Of a stretch of 64,000 bases of DNA, positions 9,885-23,189 are shown in pieces. The stretch comes from Elephas maximus indicus. Lineage: Eukaryota; Chordata; Mammalia; Proboscidea; Elephantidae. The notes under the pieces are model-generated. The model was not told the origin of the DNA, made no database searches, and saw nothing but the letters and a program-made list of their open reading frames with translations. The position numbers and the translations under genes are program-made. Location: assembly GCF_024166365.1 (NCBI RefSeq), contig NC_064820.1, forward strand, positions 83,900,001 to 83,964,000, written 5' to 3'. The stretch's first letter is position 1. Each line of letters opens with the position of its first letter.

Positions 9885-11680
9885 GGCATAGGTTTTCTCT
9901 TCTTCAGCCAACTGATCATAAGGAACTTCCCATGAAGCCATGGGTGCAGACTGGGAGATAGAAGGTAATGTGATAGAAGTGGAGATCATGGTCATTTGGG
10001 CCGCTTCCTCAAGCAATTTACTTTTGCATTCAGGTCTTGCTTGGGCCTGATCTCATGTACACCACTTCTATTTAATGATGGAGTGCTGCTGGGCAAGTCC
10101 AACTTAATGACGCTGTGGGTCAGACAACACCCAGTTCATGATGGGCAGTTCAGGCCACATGGTGACTTCGTATCCCATGGTTAAGCTTTCAGTCTCTACT
10201 AAGGCCCAGTAACAAGCCAAAAGCTGTTTCTCAAAAGGAGAGTAGTCATCTGCAGAGGATAGTAGGGCTTTACTCCAAAATCCTAAGGGTCTGCCTTGTG
10301 TTTCACCAATAGAGGCCTGCCAGAAACTCCAAACAGCATCTCTATCTGCCACGGATACTTCAAGAACCATTGGATCAGCTGGATCATATGGCTCAAATGG
10401 CAGAGCTGCTTGCACAGCAGCCTGAACCTGTTGCAGAGCCTTCTCTTCTTCTGAGCCTCACTCAAAACTAGCAGCTTTTGAAATCACTTGATAAATAGGC
10501 CACAGTAGCACACCCAAATGACGAATATGTTGCCTCCAAAATCCAAAGAGGCCCACTAAGGATTGTGCCTCCTTTTTAGTTGTAGATGGAGCCAAATGCA
10601 ATAACTTATGCTTCTCTTAAGAAGGAATATCTCAACATGGTCCACACCACTGGACCCCTAGAAATTTCACTGAGGTGCGAGGAGCCTCAATTTTTGTGGG
10701 ATTAATTTCCCACCCTCTAGCATGAAAATATTTTACCAGTTCAGAGTCATTGACACTTCTTCCTTACTAGGTCCAATCAGCATAATGTCATCAGTGTAAT
10801 GGACCAGTGTGATGTCTTCTGGAAGGGAAAAGCAATTAAGGCCCCTTCAGAATAAATTATGACATACGGCTGGAGAGCTGATGTAGTCTTGAGGTAGGCA
10901 AGTAAAGGTGTATTCCTGGCCTTGCCAGCTAAAGGCAAACTGCTTCTGATGGTCCTTTGAAACAGGTGTGGAGAAAAAGCATTAACAGATCGATAGCTGC
11001 ATACCAGGTACCAGGAGATGTATTAATTTGGTCAAGCAATGAAACTTCATCTGGAATAGCAGCTGCAATTGAATTCATGACCAGGTTAAGTTTTTGATAA
11101 TCTACCATCATTCTCCAAGATCTATCTGTTTTTTGCACAGGCCAAATAGACAAGTCGAATGGGGATGTGGGGGAATCACTACCCCTGCATCCTTCAAGTT
11201 CTTGATGGTGGCAGTAATCTCTGCAATCCCTCCAGGAATGTGGTATTGCTTTTTGTTCACTATTTTCCTATGTAGGGGCAGTTCTAATGGCTTCCACTTG
11301 GCTTTTCTTGCCATAATAGCCCTTACTCTATTTGTCAGGGATCCAGTGTGGGGATTCTGCCAATCGCTGAGTATATCTATTCCAATTATGCATTCTGGAA
11401 CTGGAGAAATCACTACAGGCTGGGTTTGGGGACCCACTGGACCCACTGGGAGACAGACATGAGCAAAGACTCTGTTACTAACCTGACCTCTGTATGTACC
11501 CACTCTGACTGGTGGGCCACAGTGCAGTTTTGTGTCTCCAGGGGTTAGTGTCAGTTCACAGCCAGTATCTAGTAATCCCCCCAAAATCTGATTATTATTT
11601 CCTTTTGCCCAATGAACAGTCACTCTCATGAGGGAAGGCTGGGAGAAAGATTAACAGTAAAATTTTGGGCAGTGTATTGG
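9885..11680 (-). pseudogene. Endogenous retrovirus protease-polymerase remnant
   Basis: Minus-strand frames carry, in order, a retroviral aspartic protease with a DTG triad (frame 11629-11108), the start of reverse transcriptase (overlapping frame 11153-10929, so shifted), a YTDD polymerase motif at 10798-10787, and an RNase H region (10415-10104). At least two frameshifts and several stops break it, and no intact pol frame exists. The order and spacing fit a class III (ERV-L-like) provirus. That class assignment is an inference from general resemblance. I found no flanking LTR pair, no integrase of useful length and no envelope. It lies between ARSB and DMGDH in the same orientation as both genes. 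It cannot be functional. Confidence 0.82.
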
Positions 11681-11689
11681 AGTCCTTCC

Positions 11690-13310
11690 TCAAGGGGACC
11701 CAGCCTCCCCTTCATCAAGGGGGTGTGGGTCTTTAAACTTGCTCAAATCTGGGAATTGATTGAGGGACCATGACTCTCTATTCTGGCAATTTGAGTTAGA
11801 TTGCTGTTCACCTGACCTAGAATTCATCCATTTGTACAAATTGAGTAAATATTTAGAAGATTTCCCATCTATTTCACTCCTAGGGACACCATGACTAAGT
11901 AGCCCAGGCCATAAGTCCAAAAAAATCAGACTATTCTGATTACTGCTTTGACTCCACTGTCCATTACTGTAACCACACCCACCTTGTCCTTGTCGATTGA
12001 GTGCAGCCACTTGGCCCCCACTACCATGGGGTCCAAACAGCACCACTGTAGCTAGGGGTCTTCATTCAGTTAGGGCAGTTCCTGAATTAAATCCAACCTA
12101 CATAAAATAGCAATCACAGCAGTCTTCAAGGATGCTGGAGCTCCCTTCACAAATTTGTTCCTCACTGTTGTCCAAAAAAGGGGTATCCTCTGGGCACTCT
12201 ATGTGTGGGCCTGTGGGCGTAACCTGATAAATCCACCATAGCATGCCAATTTCCCTAAGCCTTTGGATACCTTCTTCTGTAGTATACCAAGACAGATCTG
12301 TTACTTCAACTTGATTTAGGGTAGCCCCCCTTGTAATCCATGCTTCAACAACCCAGTCAAATAAGCTATTAGATCCTTTCCTAACCTCTTGAGCTGAAAC
12401 ATTGAATGAAGACTCCGTGCTTAGTGCATCCATGTCAATAAACTCAGGTTGATCCATCTTTATGTTCCTTGCACCATTATCCCTTAATAGCCATTCCCAC
12501 ACATATTTCCAGGTTTCTGTTTGTACGTATTAGAAAATTCAAGCAGTTCTTTTGAATCGTAGTATACCTCTTCCTGGATCACACTTTGTACTTCACCTTT
12601 TGGGGCTTCCTGCGACTTAGTCTAGTTATAGGTGTAGAAGCCAGAATTGATAGTATGAAATTGTTTTGAGAACATTCAGCATTGCCTTGTAAAGCATCTG
12701 CCTAGACAATGCCCCAGGCAATGACTCAGGCAAGGGCTCTTTAGAGGTAGTTGGGCTGGAGCTAATCTCATTAGATGGAATGGAGGGGCTAATGGTTTCC
12801 CTGGGCAGGGTGGTTTAGCAGACAAACAGGAAATAACCTCTTCAGATTGGAGTGGTTCTGTTGGCTGGAATGATTCAATGGAATTTAAGGGCTCAGTGTC
12901 TTCAGCTTCCTGATTCTCTGCTTATAAGTCCCCATCCCAAGTTTCAGGATCCCTTTTCTTCCCAGTCAATGCCTCTACTTTAACTTCAGGTACCTCTCAC
13001 AGTTGGCAGTTGAGCTGGTGTTGAAATTCAGCAACTCATACAAGAAGGCTCTGGGTTTCATTTTTGGCAATTTCAGCTGTTACTACAAGAAATAAGGCTT
13101 TCTTTCAAAGCACAAATGGAAACCTCAAGTCCATTTATGTGGCACTTGAGCTTTGACTCTGAAGCCCTGAGTGTATCACTTTCTTTCACCAGTTTCTCTA
13201 GCTAAAGCAGGACCGACCAACCAGTTTCCTTATACTTCTCGTTCTGATAAAACAGTAGAAAGATATCACACTTGTGTTCACCCATTGCCTCACCTTTTAT
13301 GAATACCTGA
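11690..13310 (-). pseudogene. Endogenous retrovirus gag-like and leader remnant
   Basis: Directly upstream (minus strand) of the protease, two open stretches at 12502-12098 and 12046-11690 are placed as gag would be and look like capsid/nucleocapsid decay products. They lie in broken register to the protease. The stretch 12510-13310 has no usable frame and may hold the gag start or leader. No primer-binding site or LTR was recognised. A younger LINE-1 3' end abuts at 13311. The gag assignment rests mainly on position. Confidence 0.5.
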
Positions 13311-13898
13311 TCACACGATAACTATGAGCCCAAGAGACAGAAAGGGCCACATGAACCAGAGACTTACATCATCCTGAGACCAGAAGAACTAGTTGGTGCC
13401 CGGCCACAACCAATGACTGCCCTGACAGGGAGCACAACAGAGAACCCCTGAGGGAGCAGGAGATCAGTGGCATGCAGACCCCAAATTCTCACAAAAAGAC
13501 CATACTTAATGGTCTGACTGAGACTAGAGGAATCCTGGCAGTCATGGTCCCCAGACCTTCTGTTGGCCCAGGACAGGAACCATCCCCGAAGACAACTCAT
13601 CAGACATGGAAGGGACTGGACAGTGGGTAGGAGAGAGATGCTGATGAAGAGTGAGCTATTTGTATCAGGTGGACACTTGAGACTGTGTTGGAATCTCCTG
13701 TCTGGAGGGGGGATGGGAGGGTAGAGAGGGTTAGAAGCTGGCAAAATTGTCACGAAAGGAGAGACTATTTTTTTTTTTTTTTTTAGGGGGAGAGAAAGTG
13801 GAAGTATGGAGTAAGGTGTATATAAACTTATATGTGACAGGCTGACTTGATTTGTAAACGTTCACTTGAAGCTCAATAAAAATTAAAAAAAAAAAAAT
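13311..13898 (+). mobile_element. LINE-1 3' UTR fragment
   Basis: Nearly the same text as the 3' UTR of the LINE-1 at 35822-37490 (shared gagcccaagagacagaaagg, gaccagaagaactagttggt and the terminal ttcacttgaagctcaataaa). It ends in an A-run at about 13885-13897. It is 5' truncated, with no ORF2 part, and has a T-run inside at about 13768-13784. Confidence 0.88.
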
Positions 13899-14003
13899 TA
13901 GCCAGTGAAAACTCCATGGATCACAACAGTCTGATTCACAGCCAGTGCATGGTGTTACCATGAGTCAGGGGCCAACTCCATAGTAGCTAACGATGACAAT
14001 ATA
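13899..14003 (+). mobile_element. 3' half of a tRNA-Gly-headed, RTE-tailed SINE
   Basis: agtgaaaactccatggatca and gagtcaggggccaactccat match the 3' parts of the tRNA-Gly-headed SINE seen at 45147-45472. The head is absent. It abuts the LINE-1 A-run, so the LINE-1 may have inserted at or near it. Confidence 0.65.
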
Positions 14004-14870
14004 TGATTAAAACCTTCCAATAATTAACAGTAACTTGCCAATAATTGTAACAATAAAATATTTGAACCAAAAAAAAGGCTTTTTGGGACAGGAGGATTTT
14101 TATTGTTGACATTGTTTAGAATTTTCCACATACGGTTGTAATAAAGAAGCAGACTGACTTTTAATTGGTTTTATTATTTTTAAAAAATTCTTTACAAATA
14201 GTTCAGCCCCTATTGTCTGCATCTCAGGTTGTAGATTCATCTCAGGTGTTTGTTCCACAGGCTTGGAAGTGTGAAAGAGCAGTTATCCCAGGAGTCTGAT
14301 ATTGTTGGATCTTTATAATTTGTAGAATATCATCTACTGTATTTACTTCACAATAAAAAGAATATTTAAATAATCTGTGAATGTGATTAAAAGAAAATAT
14401 AATGATTGCAACTATGACAACCATCTTGTGTCCATGTGGCAACAAATCTGAGGATGACAGAGTCGGAAAAGAGAACTGAAATGCTTAATGGCATCATTGA
14501 GCCTAGCTCCAAACTTCTTGTTATGTAATTTAGTAAAATAAATAGTTATTCAAACTACTGTTAATTGAAATTTTTACTTTCAAGTAAAGCCTCCTAATTG
14601 ATATCCTTTATAATCAATCTTATTAAGAAGCTGATCCTGGTTAGTTAAAATTCTCTTCCTGTCTCTACCTTATTATCTCCTAATTGTCAGTGCAGTCTGG
14701 CCTGCAACACCATCCAGTCAATGCAGTTTCACCCTCACTGGTCCCCTGAAACGGTTCATATCAATGGCACCAATGGGCTACCCTGTTGCTTAACCCAAGG
14801 GACACTTTTCTCTTCCCGTACCTTTCATGACACCATAATTTGAAACTAAGTATCTACTTGGTTTTTGTAG
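14004..14870. other. Intergenic spacer, nothing recognised
   Basis: AT-rich, with no splice-supported exon. A 67-codon minus-strand frame at 14445-14242 shows no family that I know. Confidence 0.5.
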
Positions 14871-14944
14871 CTAACTGCTTGACCTCTCTGTAAGCTCCAT
14901 GAAGGCAGGAACCATGTCTCTTTTGTTCACCACTGTTTTCCCAA

Positions 14945-15110
14945 AGAAGCCCTGATGGCTCAGTGGTTAAGAACCTGGCTGCTAACCAAAAGGCTGGCAG
15001 TTTGAATCCACCACCCATTCCTTGGAAACCCTGCGGATCAGTTCTACTTTGTCCTATAGGGTCACCATGAGTTGGAACCGACCCAACAGCAATGGGCTTG
15101 GTTTCATTTT
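14945..15110 (+). mobile_element. AfroSINE inserted in an L2-like element
   Basis: Head gaagccctgatggctcagtg and body are clear. The gttttccca word repeats on both sides (about 14935-14943 and 15111-15119). The flanks 14875-14940 (ctccatgaaggcaggaacca) and 15120-15165 (agtaagtactcaacaaatat) read as one L2-like 3' end split by this insertion. Confidence 0.88.
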
Positions 15111-15177
15111 GGTTTTCCCAGTACCTGGCTATAGTAAGTACTCAACAAATATGTGTAGACTAATGAATACCTCAGAA

Positions 15178-15385
15178 ATCCCTGGTGGTGCAAACAGTTA
15201 AAGTGCTCAGCTGCCAACCTAAAGGTTGGTGGTTCAAGTACCCCTTAGGCACCTCAGAAGAAAGGCCTGGAGATCTACTTCCAAAAAACCAGCCATTGAA
15301 AACACTATGGAGCACAGTTCTACTATGACACACAAGAGGTCAACATGAGTCAGAGTCAACTGACAGTAATTGGTTTGTTTTCTTG
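15178..15385 (+). mobile_element. AfroSINE (long-head subtype) with target-site duplication
   Basis: Starts tccctggtggtgcaaacagt and ends near ctgacagtaattggtttg. Direct repeat taatgaatac at 15161-15170 and 15386-15395. Confidence 0.9.
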
Positions 15386-15395
15386 TAATGAATAC

Positions 15396-16318
15396 TTCAC
15401 TAAGGAAAACACTTGTTCATAGAACTTTAAATACAGTAAAGGCTCTGGTAGATGATTCTGTAGTCTGTGCTTAGTTGGTAACAGAGCTGGGAAAAGTAGG
15501 TCTTCTGGCCTTTGTTCCAGTAGCCTTCATACTACCCACAACCACCTCTATGCTTCATGAAATAGTAATATTTTCAAAATCTATATCTTGTGAAAATGTA
15601 ATTAACTAATGTGTTATCCTTTTATAATTCATAATACAGCTTCCTATAAACTACTGAAATATTCTAAAGACTCATTAATAGCAAAGAGATAAACAATGGC
15701 AGGACGATAATTTCTATTTTTATATAAAGATTCATCAGAAAAAGGGCATAATTAACTTGATTTTTAGTTTCCTACTTTTTTGGATTTAGGCTAAAGGATG
15801 CTATTTATGTAGCTGAAACTTTCTTCCTTTCACAGCTTCTGTTTCCTCATAATGTCAACCTTTCTTTTTGTCCAGTTTGAATATGCACAAAATCCTTTCA
15901 GTAAGATTCCAGAATCCAGTCTGCCTGCTATTTAAAATCTCACACAGCACACTTAAAAAAAATTTTTTTTTTTCTGTCACCTTTCCTATCAGCAGAAAAG
16001 GAGAAGGACATAGATTAGTTAGGGTGTGAACATTAGTGAAGTAACAACGTTCATAAATGTTTTGATAATGAGTTGACTGAAAAGTGCTTTTGCAGCCCTG
16101 AAAAGTGTTCCTAGTTCAGGGGTAGAAAGTGCCTTTTATTCATCATCATACTCTTGAGAATGTTTTTTCCTAAGCTGTAGACACAGGCTTCTTGCATATC
16201 ACTGAAGTACTCTCAAGTGTGCTGGTTGTTTGTTGTTCATGGCTGACACGAATCCTCAGCACATTCCTTTGAGGCTGCTCTCAGTATAAATCCCACTTTT
16301 CAGAAGCTAGTGATTTTA
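15396..16318. other. Intergenic spacer, nothing recognised
   Basis: No exon or nameable repeat. Contains an A-run/T-run pair at about 15955-15974. Confidence 0.5.
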
Positions 16319-16320
16319 GG

Positions 16321-16433
16321 AGTCCCTGGGTAGTGTAAATGATTAAGTGATCCGCTACTAACTGAAAGGCTGGCAGTTTGAACCCACCTAGAGGTGGCTC
16401 AGAAAAAGGCCTGGTGATCTACTTCTGCAAAAA
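16321..16433 (+). mobile_element. 3'-truncated AfroSINE
   Basis: Has the head (agtccctgggtagtgtaaat) and middle to gcctggtgatctacttctgc, then stops. The shared RTE-like tail is missing, which is unusual for a retroposed copy and suggests a later deletion. Confidence 0.8.
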
Positions 16434-16647
16434 GTGAGAGGCTAGATCTTCCGATTCTCAGCCAAAGGCTTTAACCAGCATTTAACACCACAGCTAAGAT
16501 AGAGCAACTGGATAATATTCCCAATAATTAGGAAATATTTGTTACCAACAGGATTCCCCCTTTTCTTATGTAATAGTACACACCAAAGAGAAATGAATAG
16601 CGTATTGAAGAGTTCCAATATATGGCTACTTGTATGAAACATTTAAT

Positions 16648-16845
16648 GAGCCCTGGAAGTGCAGTGGTTGAGCACTAGGCTGCTAAAAGGTCAGCAGCTT
16701 GAACCCACCAGGTGTCTGGTGGGAGAAAGACATGGCAGTCTGCTTCTGTAAAGATTACAGCATTGGAAACCCTATCAGGGGGCAGTTCTGCTAAGTCCTA
16801 TAAGGTCGTGAGTTAGAATCAACCCAATGGCACACACAACAACAT
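16648..16845 (+). mobile_element. AfroSINE
   Basis: Starts gagccctggaagtgcagtgg and ends aatggcacacacaacaaca. gaa[a/g]cattta flanks it on both sides, which is a likely target-site duplication. Confidence 0.88.
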
Positions 16846-17857
16846 GAAGCATTTAAAATGTAAATTTGGCACCTTTTCAAAACTTAAAAGTAAATAAATT
16901 ATTTTAAAGTTTATTCTAATTACATAACCTTATCTTGCTTCATATTCAGCTTTCTTTAATACCTAGAAAAAGTTCAATAAATGTATAACAAGTATGCGTG
17001 ATATAAATTAATTATAAATGATAAACTGTCTTTAAAAAAGAAACTTCTGACTTATTCAGACAATTAAACTGAAATAATTTCAAGAAGTATATCAAAGAAT
17101 TATTTCTAATTTTTTTTTTTTCTGTATATAACGCTAAGGGTGATTCTGTCAGCTTTTAAACTTTTGTTTGACCTGCTTTGTCCAACACTTCGTGAAATGA
17201 TAATCAGAACAGCACTGGGTGATGTCAATTTGCATTAATTTTTTCCCAAGGAAAGGTGTTCAGTATTCAAACTGTGTTTGTACTGGCACAATCTATTTAT
17301 GTTTCAGCTTCATTTCTGAAAGTTTACAAGTACTGCTTCCTTTGGAAGACTGTTCTTTTTTGCAATTTCTCTTCTAAAAAACAACCTTTGAAAGGACAAT
17401 AATGATATCCTATAAAGCTGCTTTCGGGGAAGTCATTAAGAAAATAAATATTTCAGAGACTTGAATAAAAATGTTATTTCTATATCAAGTTTAAATTTTA
17501 CTGTTTTCATCATAGATACATTATGAAAAATAAAAACAATCGCTTACTCGTCTAAGAAAAAATTTCTCAATAAAGTAAATCTATCAGTGGTATTGCATTT
17601 GTTTTCATGTAAAGCATAGTTTTCAGCCACCAAGAAACATATGCATATATTGTTAAAATTATATAATTGTCCTCTAATTTAGTTATAGTAAAGACTGCAT
17701 ATTAACAAATGCCTAAATCTTTTGCTGATTCTCATAAATGACAACATGGGATAGTAAAAACATTCATTTCAAAGTTTCTTCATTTGAAAGAACAATGTAA
17801 ATCATTAATTCAATACTCTCATATTCCATCTTGCTTAGAAAGCAATTAAGAGAAAGT
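16846..17857. other. AT-rich spacer beyond the DMGDH 3' end
   Basis: No gene or nameable repeat. It may include the distal part of a longer DMGDH 3' UTR if the proximal poly(A) signal at 17858 is not used. Confidence 0.45.
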
Positions 17858-17863
17858 TTTATT
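17858..17863 (-). terminator. Candidate DMGDH polyadenylation signal AATAAA
   Basis: tttatt on the plus strand reads AATAAA on the minus strand, about 140 nt after the DMGDH stop codon. It is the first canonical hexamer downstream. Its use is inferred, not shown. Confidence 0.55.
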
Positions 17864-17999
17864 AAGATTCCAAATCTAGATTTTAATGGTTCTGAAATGA
17901 ATTCTTGGCTCCTCTAATCACCTGGAGAATCAATAATAATAATAATTTCAAGTATAGTCATAAAGCAACCATAATTTAGTTGATTGTTAAAGGTCTTTT

Positions 18000-19159
<1,160 letters not shown>

Positions 19160-19362
19160 AAAGAATCAAACCAGTTGCAATCCAGTCAATTCCAATTCAT
19201 TGCGACCCCATGTGTGCAGAGTGGAACCATGCTCCATAGGGTTTTCAAGGCTGTGATCTTTCCAAAGCAGATAGCCAGGCTTTTCTTCCTAGGTGCCTCT
19301 GGATGAGTTCAAACCACCGACCTTTTGGTTAGCAACTGAGCACTTAACTGATCGTGCCAGAC
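19160..19362 (-). mobile_element. AfroSINE (long variant)
   Basis: Starts at the tail end with aatcaaaccagttgcaatcc and includes the extra middle block ggttttcaaggctgtgatct found in the long subtype. The head end is gcacttaactgatcgtgcca. Confidence 0.87.
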
Positions 19363-19567
19363 ATATAGCCCTACTCAAAATGGCCTCTCCTGGCCACATG
19401 CCGTTGCCATAATCCTTACATCCCCATGTCTCGCATAGTGGGCTGCTTGTAGCTGGTGCTCAAAAAAGTTCATGAGCATGAATTTGCCTGGTGATTATTC
19501 AGCTGCCTTGGCAAAGAGCCTACTATAGTCAACAGTCAATCATAGCATTTCTAGTCTTTTAGATGCT

Positions 19568-20014
19568 GTTATGGATTGAATTTTGTACCTCTCCCCCATC
19601 CCCCCAAAAGTTATGCTGATGTCCTAACACTTGTAAATATGACCTTGTTTGAAAACAGAATATATTGTTATGGTAATAACAATTGTTATATATATTATAT
19701 ATGTTATGTTAAGGAGGTCATACCAGAGAATTGTCACCTTCTGAGTGGCACCTTATAAAATGAGTAGAATAGACACATACACACAAAAAATACAAAATCT
19801 TGCCTGAGAGGAAGACAGACATCATGTGAAGACATAGCTACAAGCAGTCAGAGAACACCAAGTAACGCCCGGGGCTATAAGAGGAAGGACCCTTCCTAGA
19901 GCCTATGCCCTGATTTGGACTTCTAGCCTCCAAAAGTGTCAGAAAATAAATTTCTGTTCCTTAAAGCCACCCACCTGTGCTATATTTTGTTATGGCAGCC
20001 CTAGCAAACTAAGA
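19568..20014 (+). mobile_element. Solo LTR of ERVL-MaLR type
   Basis: Begins tgttatggattgaattttgt and runs through ccttcctagagcct, tctagcctccaaaagtgtca and aaataaatttctgttcctta to agcaaactaaga. This is the usual layout of MaLR LTRs, with a T-rich end after the AATAAA. No internal retroviral sequence is attached, so it is a solo LTR in DMGDH intron 15. Confidence 0.78.
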
Positions 20015-20133
20015 TAGATGCTAACACATTTATGATATTAAATACAGATGCCTATCTCTGTAGCCCCGTTTTTAATTATCTCTTTGAAATGTTAAATCAG
20101 AAGCTCTCAGTGTGATTTCTGAACTTATCACGG

Positions 20134-20360
20134 TAAAAAAAAAAAAAAAAAAAAAAACCCAAACCCATTATTGTAGAGTCAATTCCAGCTCATAGCACCC
20201 TATAGGACAGAGTAGAACTGCCCCACAGGTTTCCAAGGCTGTAAATCCTTATGAAAGCAGACTGTCACATCTTTCTCCCTGCTGAGCAGCTGGTGGGTTG
20301 GAACCACAGACATTTCAGTTAGCAGTTGACCGCTTTAACCACTGGACCACCAGGACTCCT
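20134..20360 (-). mobile_element. AfroSINE with long A-run
   Basis: An A-run of about 23 at 20135-20157 leads into acccaaacccattattgtag. The middle contains the extended gcagactgtcacatctttct block. It ends accactggaccaccaggact. The A-run reads on the plus strand beside the 3' tail. Confidence 0.87.
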
Positions 20361-22496
20361 TCTTATTATGGAAAGAACTGGTTGATTAGGGGGAAAAAAA
20401 AAAAAAAAGATTTGAATGCATTCAATAGTAAATGCCTCTCCCTGGCAGATCATTAACTGCCAAGGCACTGCTGGGATAACACACCTGCTTTAAAATTGCT
20501 TTTCTCCTTTAGATTGTAGTTAAGTGACAGGAGGCAGGAATTTGGGTCAGGCAGGTTGGGGTTGTAATCAATGCTTTTTGAAAGGCTTTCTTGGTAACCT
20601 TGGTTTCACTTCCCAGTCTGTAAAGCAGAGATTTGTGTTTGGAGCCCTGGGAGCATTAACCCCCATTTGCCTGAGTATCTTAAGAAAAGAGGAAGAGGTT
20701 TCAGCAGATCTCTTGGTCCAATCCCCTGACTGGCTAGGTCAAAGCTCAGAATTACTCTTCAGAGGCTGCATGCACAATTTCCTCAGCCTTTCCACCCTCC
20801 TCAAGTCCTGGCAGTGATCCATCTTGCAGTCGTTTCTGCATTAGCAACCTAAAGAAATAGGTATTTATTTTGTGAGTGCTGTTTTAAAAGTATTTATCAA
20901 GTGCTTTGCTTTCCGCTGGTATTTACTTTCATTTTTCCTTTAATTTCTCTCTTATCTCAGGGTTAACAGCCCAGAGTATCTTAGAAGTCTGGCTTTTTCT
21001 TTACCTTATTGCTAAATCTCTAGGGAAAGGTTTCTCCCAGGATAAATTTTAAATTGTTCTACCTTAAAATCTTCCAAGTTCAATTAAATCTATTCCTTCT
21101 TTTTGCTCAGTGAATACTAAGAGCAATTTGTCCACACCCTCTGCCTAACAGACTCTCATATTCTCTGTTAAGTCAGACACTGGATACCTTTTTTACTAAT
21201 GTAAATAATACTAATTTATTTTTAGCCTTTTCTCATTTTCCTCTTAAACTATTAGACTTAGAGAAATCTCTGACTTAAAGAAGATAATGTGGTAAACCGC
21301 CTTTGAAGGAGGTAGCATAATTTCAGCCGAATAATATGTGTCTCTTCAGCCATCCCTATGTGCGTAGTTTATAAATAATGAAAATCTTCTAAAATCTTTA
21401 AACTTCCTTCTCCACAAACCTCTTCTTCAAAATTTCCTTCCCAGCAAAGTTTCTTTTATTATGTCATCACTCAACAACATACAAACCCTTTTCATGCCTA
21501 CCCTTATGTCTTGATTTTTTTTAAACTAATCCTTATTTAAAATTATAGTCTGTCCCTCCAGCACTGCCCATCCCCTAAGTGGACTTTATTTTTCTCCAGA
21601 AGACTCATCACCATCTGGCACGCCATATATTTCATTGATTTTTTGTTTATTTCTCCCTCCCTGGAATGTAAACTCTCTGAGGGCAGTGATTTCTTTTCCG
21701 TTTCGCTCAGGGCTGCATTTTCAGTTCCTAAAATATTGCTGGCACACAGCAGACACTCCATAAAAATGTGTTGAATAAGTGAATAAGTTTTGTACCCTGT
21801 CTCTAGAATTAGAAATATTTGCAAGAAGAGAATACTAAATAGCAAAAGCAACATAAGCCAGGAGAAAGTCGGGGGGGGGGGGGAGCAAAAAGTATTCCAC
21901 ATCATTCCAGAGTGTAAAGAAGATCAAAGAGGGCTATCTACACCAATAAAATGATGACCTAACTAAGCAGCAAAAAACAAGAGCTCATGTCAGGAAATCC
22001 AAGAGATAAGTTGTTAATAAAGAAACCTACAGTAAGATGAGCAGCTCTGTAAGCAGCTGTCATGTCATAGGAAAGATGAGGACCACAGCATGTAAATACA
22101 CTGCACATATACGGCAAGAGAAATAAAATTGAAAAACAGAGCTTGGGTTTCCAGGTTTTTTAACTTTGAGTATCATCAGATTTAAGATGGGTAAAAATCT
22201 GTTAGTTGATCATGGTGATGTGAGGTTCATAGAGAATATTATAGCATAATGTATCTATCATCTCACAGTCCAGTAAAACACAGTGTTGGTGGAAGAATGG
22301 ACATAGACTGAAGTGCTAAGAAAGTTTGATGGGAGAGAGTGAAAAATGTAAGACAAAGGAAAGATGAGCGGAGCAAATGTAATGACTAAGAAAAAAAATA
22401 CTAGAGGTGGAAAGAACCTTAGATATTATTTCTTCCAACTGTTTCATTTTATAGATGAGAATACTGAGGCCAAGAGAGGCTAAGGCTAGGTTGTCA
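20361..22496. other. DMGDH intron 15, sparse content
   Basis: Mostly unique intronic DNA. An L2-like 3' end lies at about 21640-21785 (gaatgtaaactctctgaggg ... gttgaataagtgaataag). A G-run of about 14 is at 21870-21883. No exon is supported. Confidence 0.5.
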
Positions 22497-23093
22497 TTGT
22501 TGTTAGGTGTTGTCCAGTCAGTTCCGACTCATAGAGACCCTATGCACAACAGAACGAAACACTGCCCGGTCCTGCACCATCCTTACAATCGTTGTTTTGC
22601 TTGAGCTCATTGTTTCAGCCACTGTGCCAATCCACCTTTTTGAGGGTCTTCCTCTTTTCCACTGACCCTGTACTCTGCCAAGCATGATGTCCTTCTCCAG
22701 GGACTCATCCCTCCTGACAACATGTCCAAAGTATGTAAGATGCAGTCTCGCCATCCTTGCCTCTAAGAAGCATTCTGGCTGCACTTCTTCCAAGACAGAT
22801 TTGTTCGTTCTTTTGGCAGTCCATGGTATATTCAATATTCTTCACCAACACCACAATTCAAAGGTGTCAACTCTTCTTTGGTCTTCCTTATTCATTGTTC
22901 AGCTTTCACATGCATATGATGCGATTGAAAATACCATGGCTTGGGTCAGGTGCACCTTAGTCTTCAGGGTGACATCTTTGCTCTTCAACACTTTGAAGAG
23001 GTCCTTTGCAGCAGATTTGCCCAATGCAATGCATCTTTTGATTTCTTGACTGCTGCTTCCATGGCTGTTGATTGTGGATCCAAGAAAAATGAA
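22497..23093 (-). mobile_element. RTE-type LINE, 3' end with part of the reverse-transcriptase ORF
   Basis: The minus-strand frame 22835-22518 encodes the C-terminal tail of an RTE-clade reverse transcriptase (words RLHLTYFGHVVRRDESLEKD, RGRPSKRWI and MVQDRA). More of the same ORF continues to 23093 with frame breaks. The 3' end (plus-strand start gttgttaggtgttgtccagt) is nearly the same as the tail of the AfroSINEs in this window, the expected partner relation. It is 5' truncated and inactive. Confidence 0.88.
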
Positions 23094-23189
23094 AGGTTAG
23101 CAGTTAGTTAATGGCAGAGCTGGTTATGAGTAAACATGATGTAAACCATGGTCAAATTTGAAATTGCAAGAAAAACATATACTAAGAAA

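Noticed and set aside
22518-22835. A 105-codon minus-strand frame that could look like a host gene
   Set aside because: It matches the reverse-transcriptase tail of an RTE LINE and is part of a repeat.
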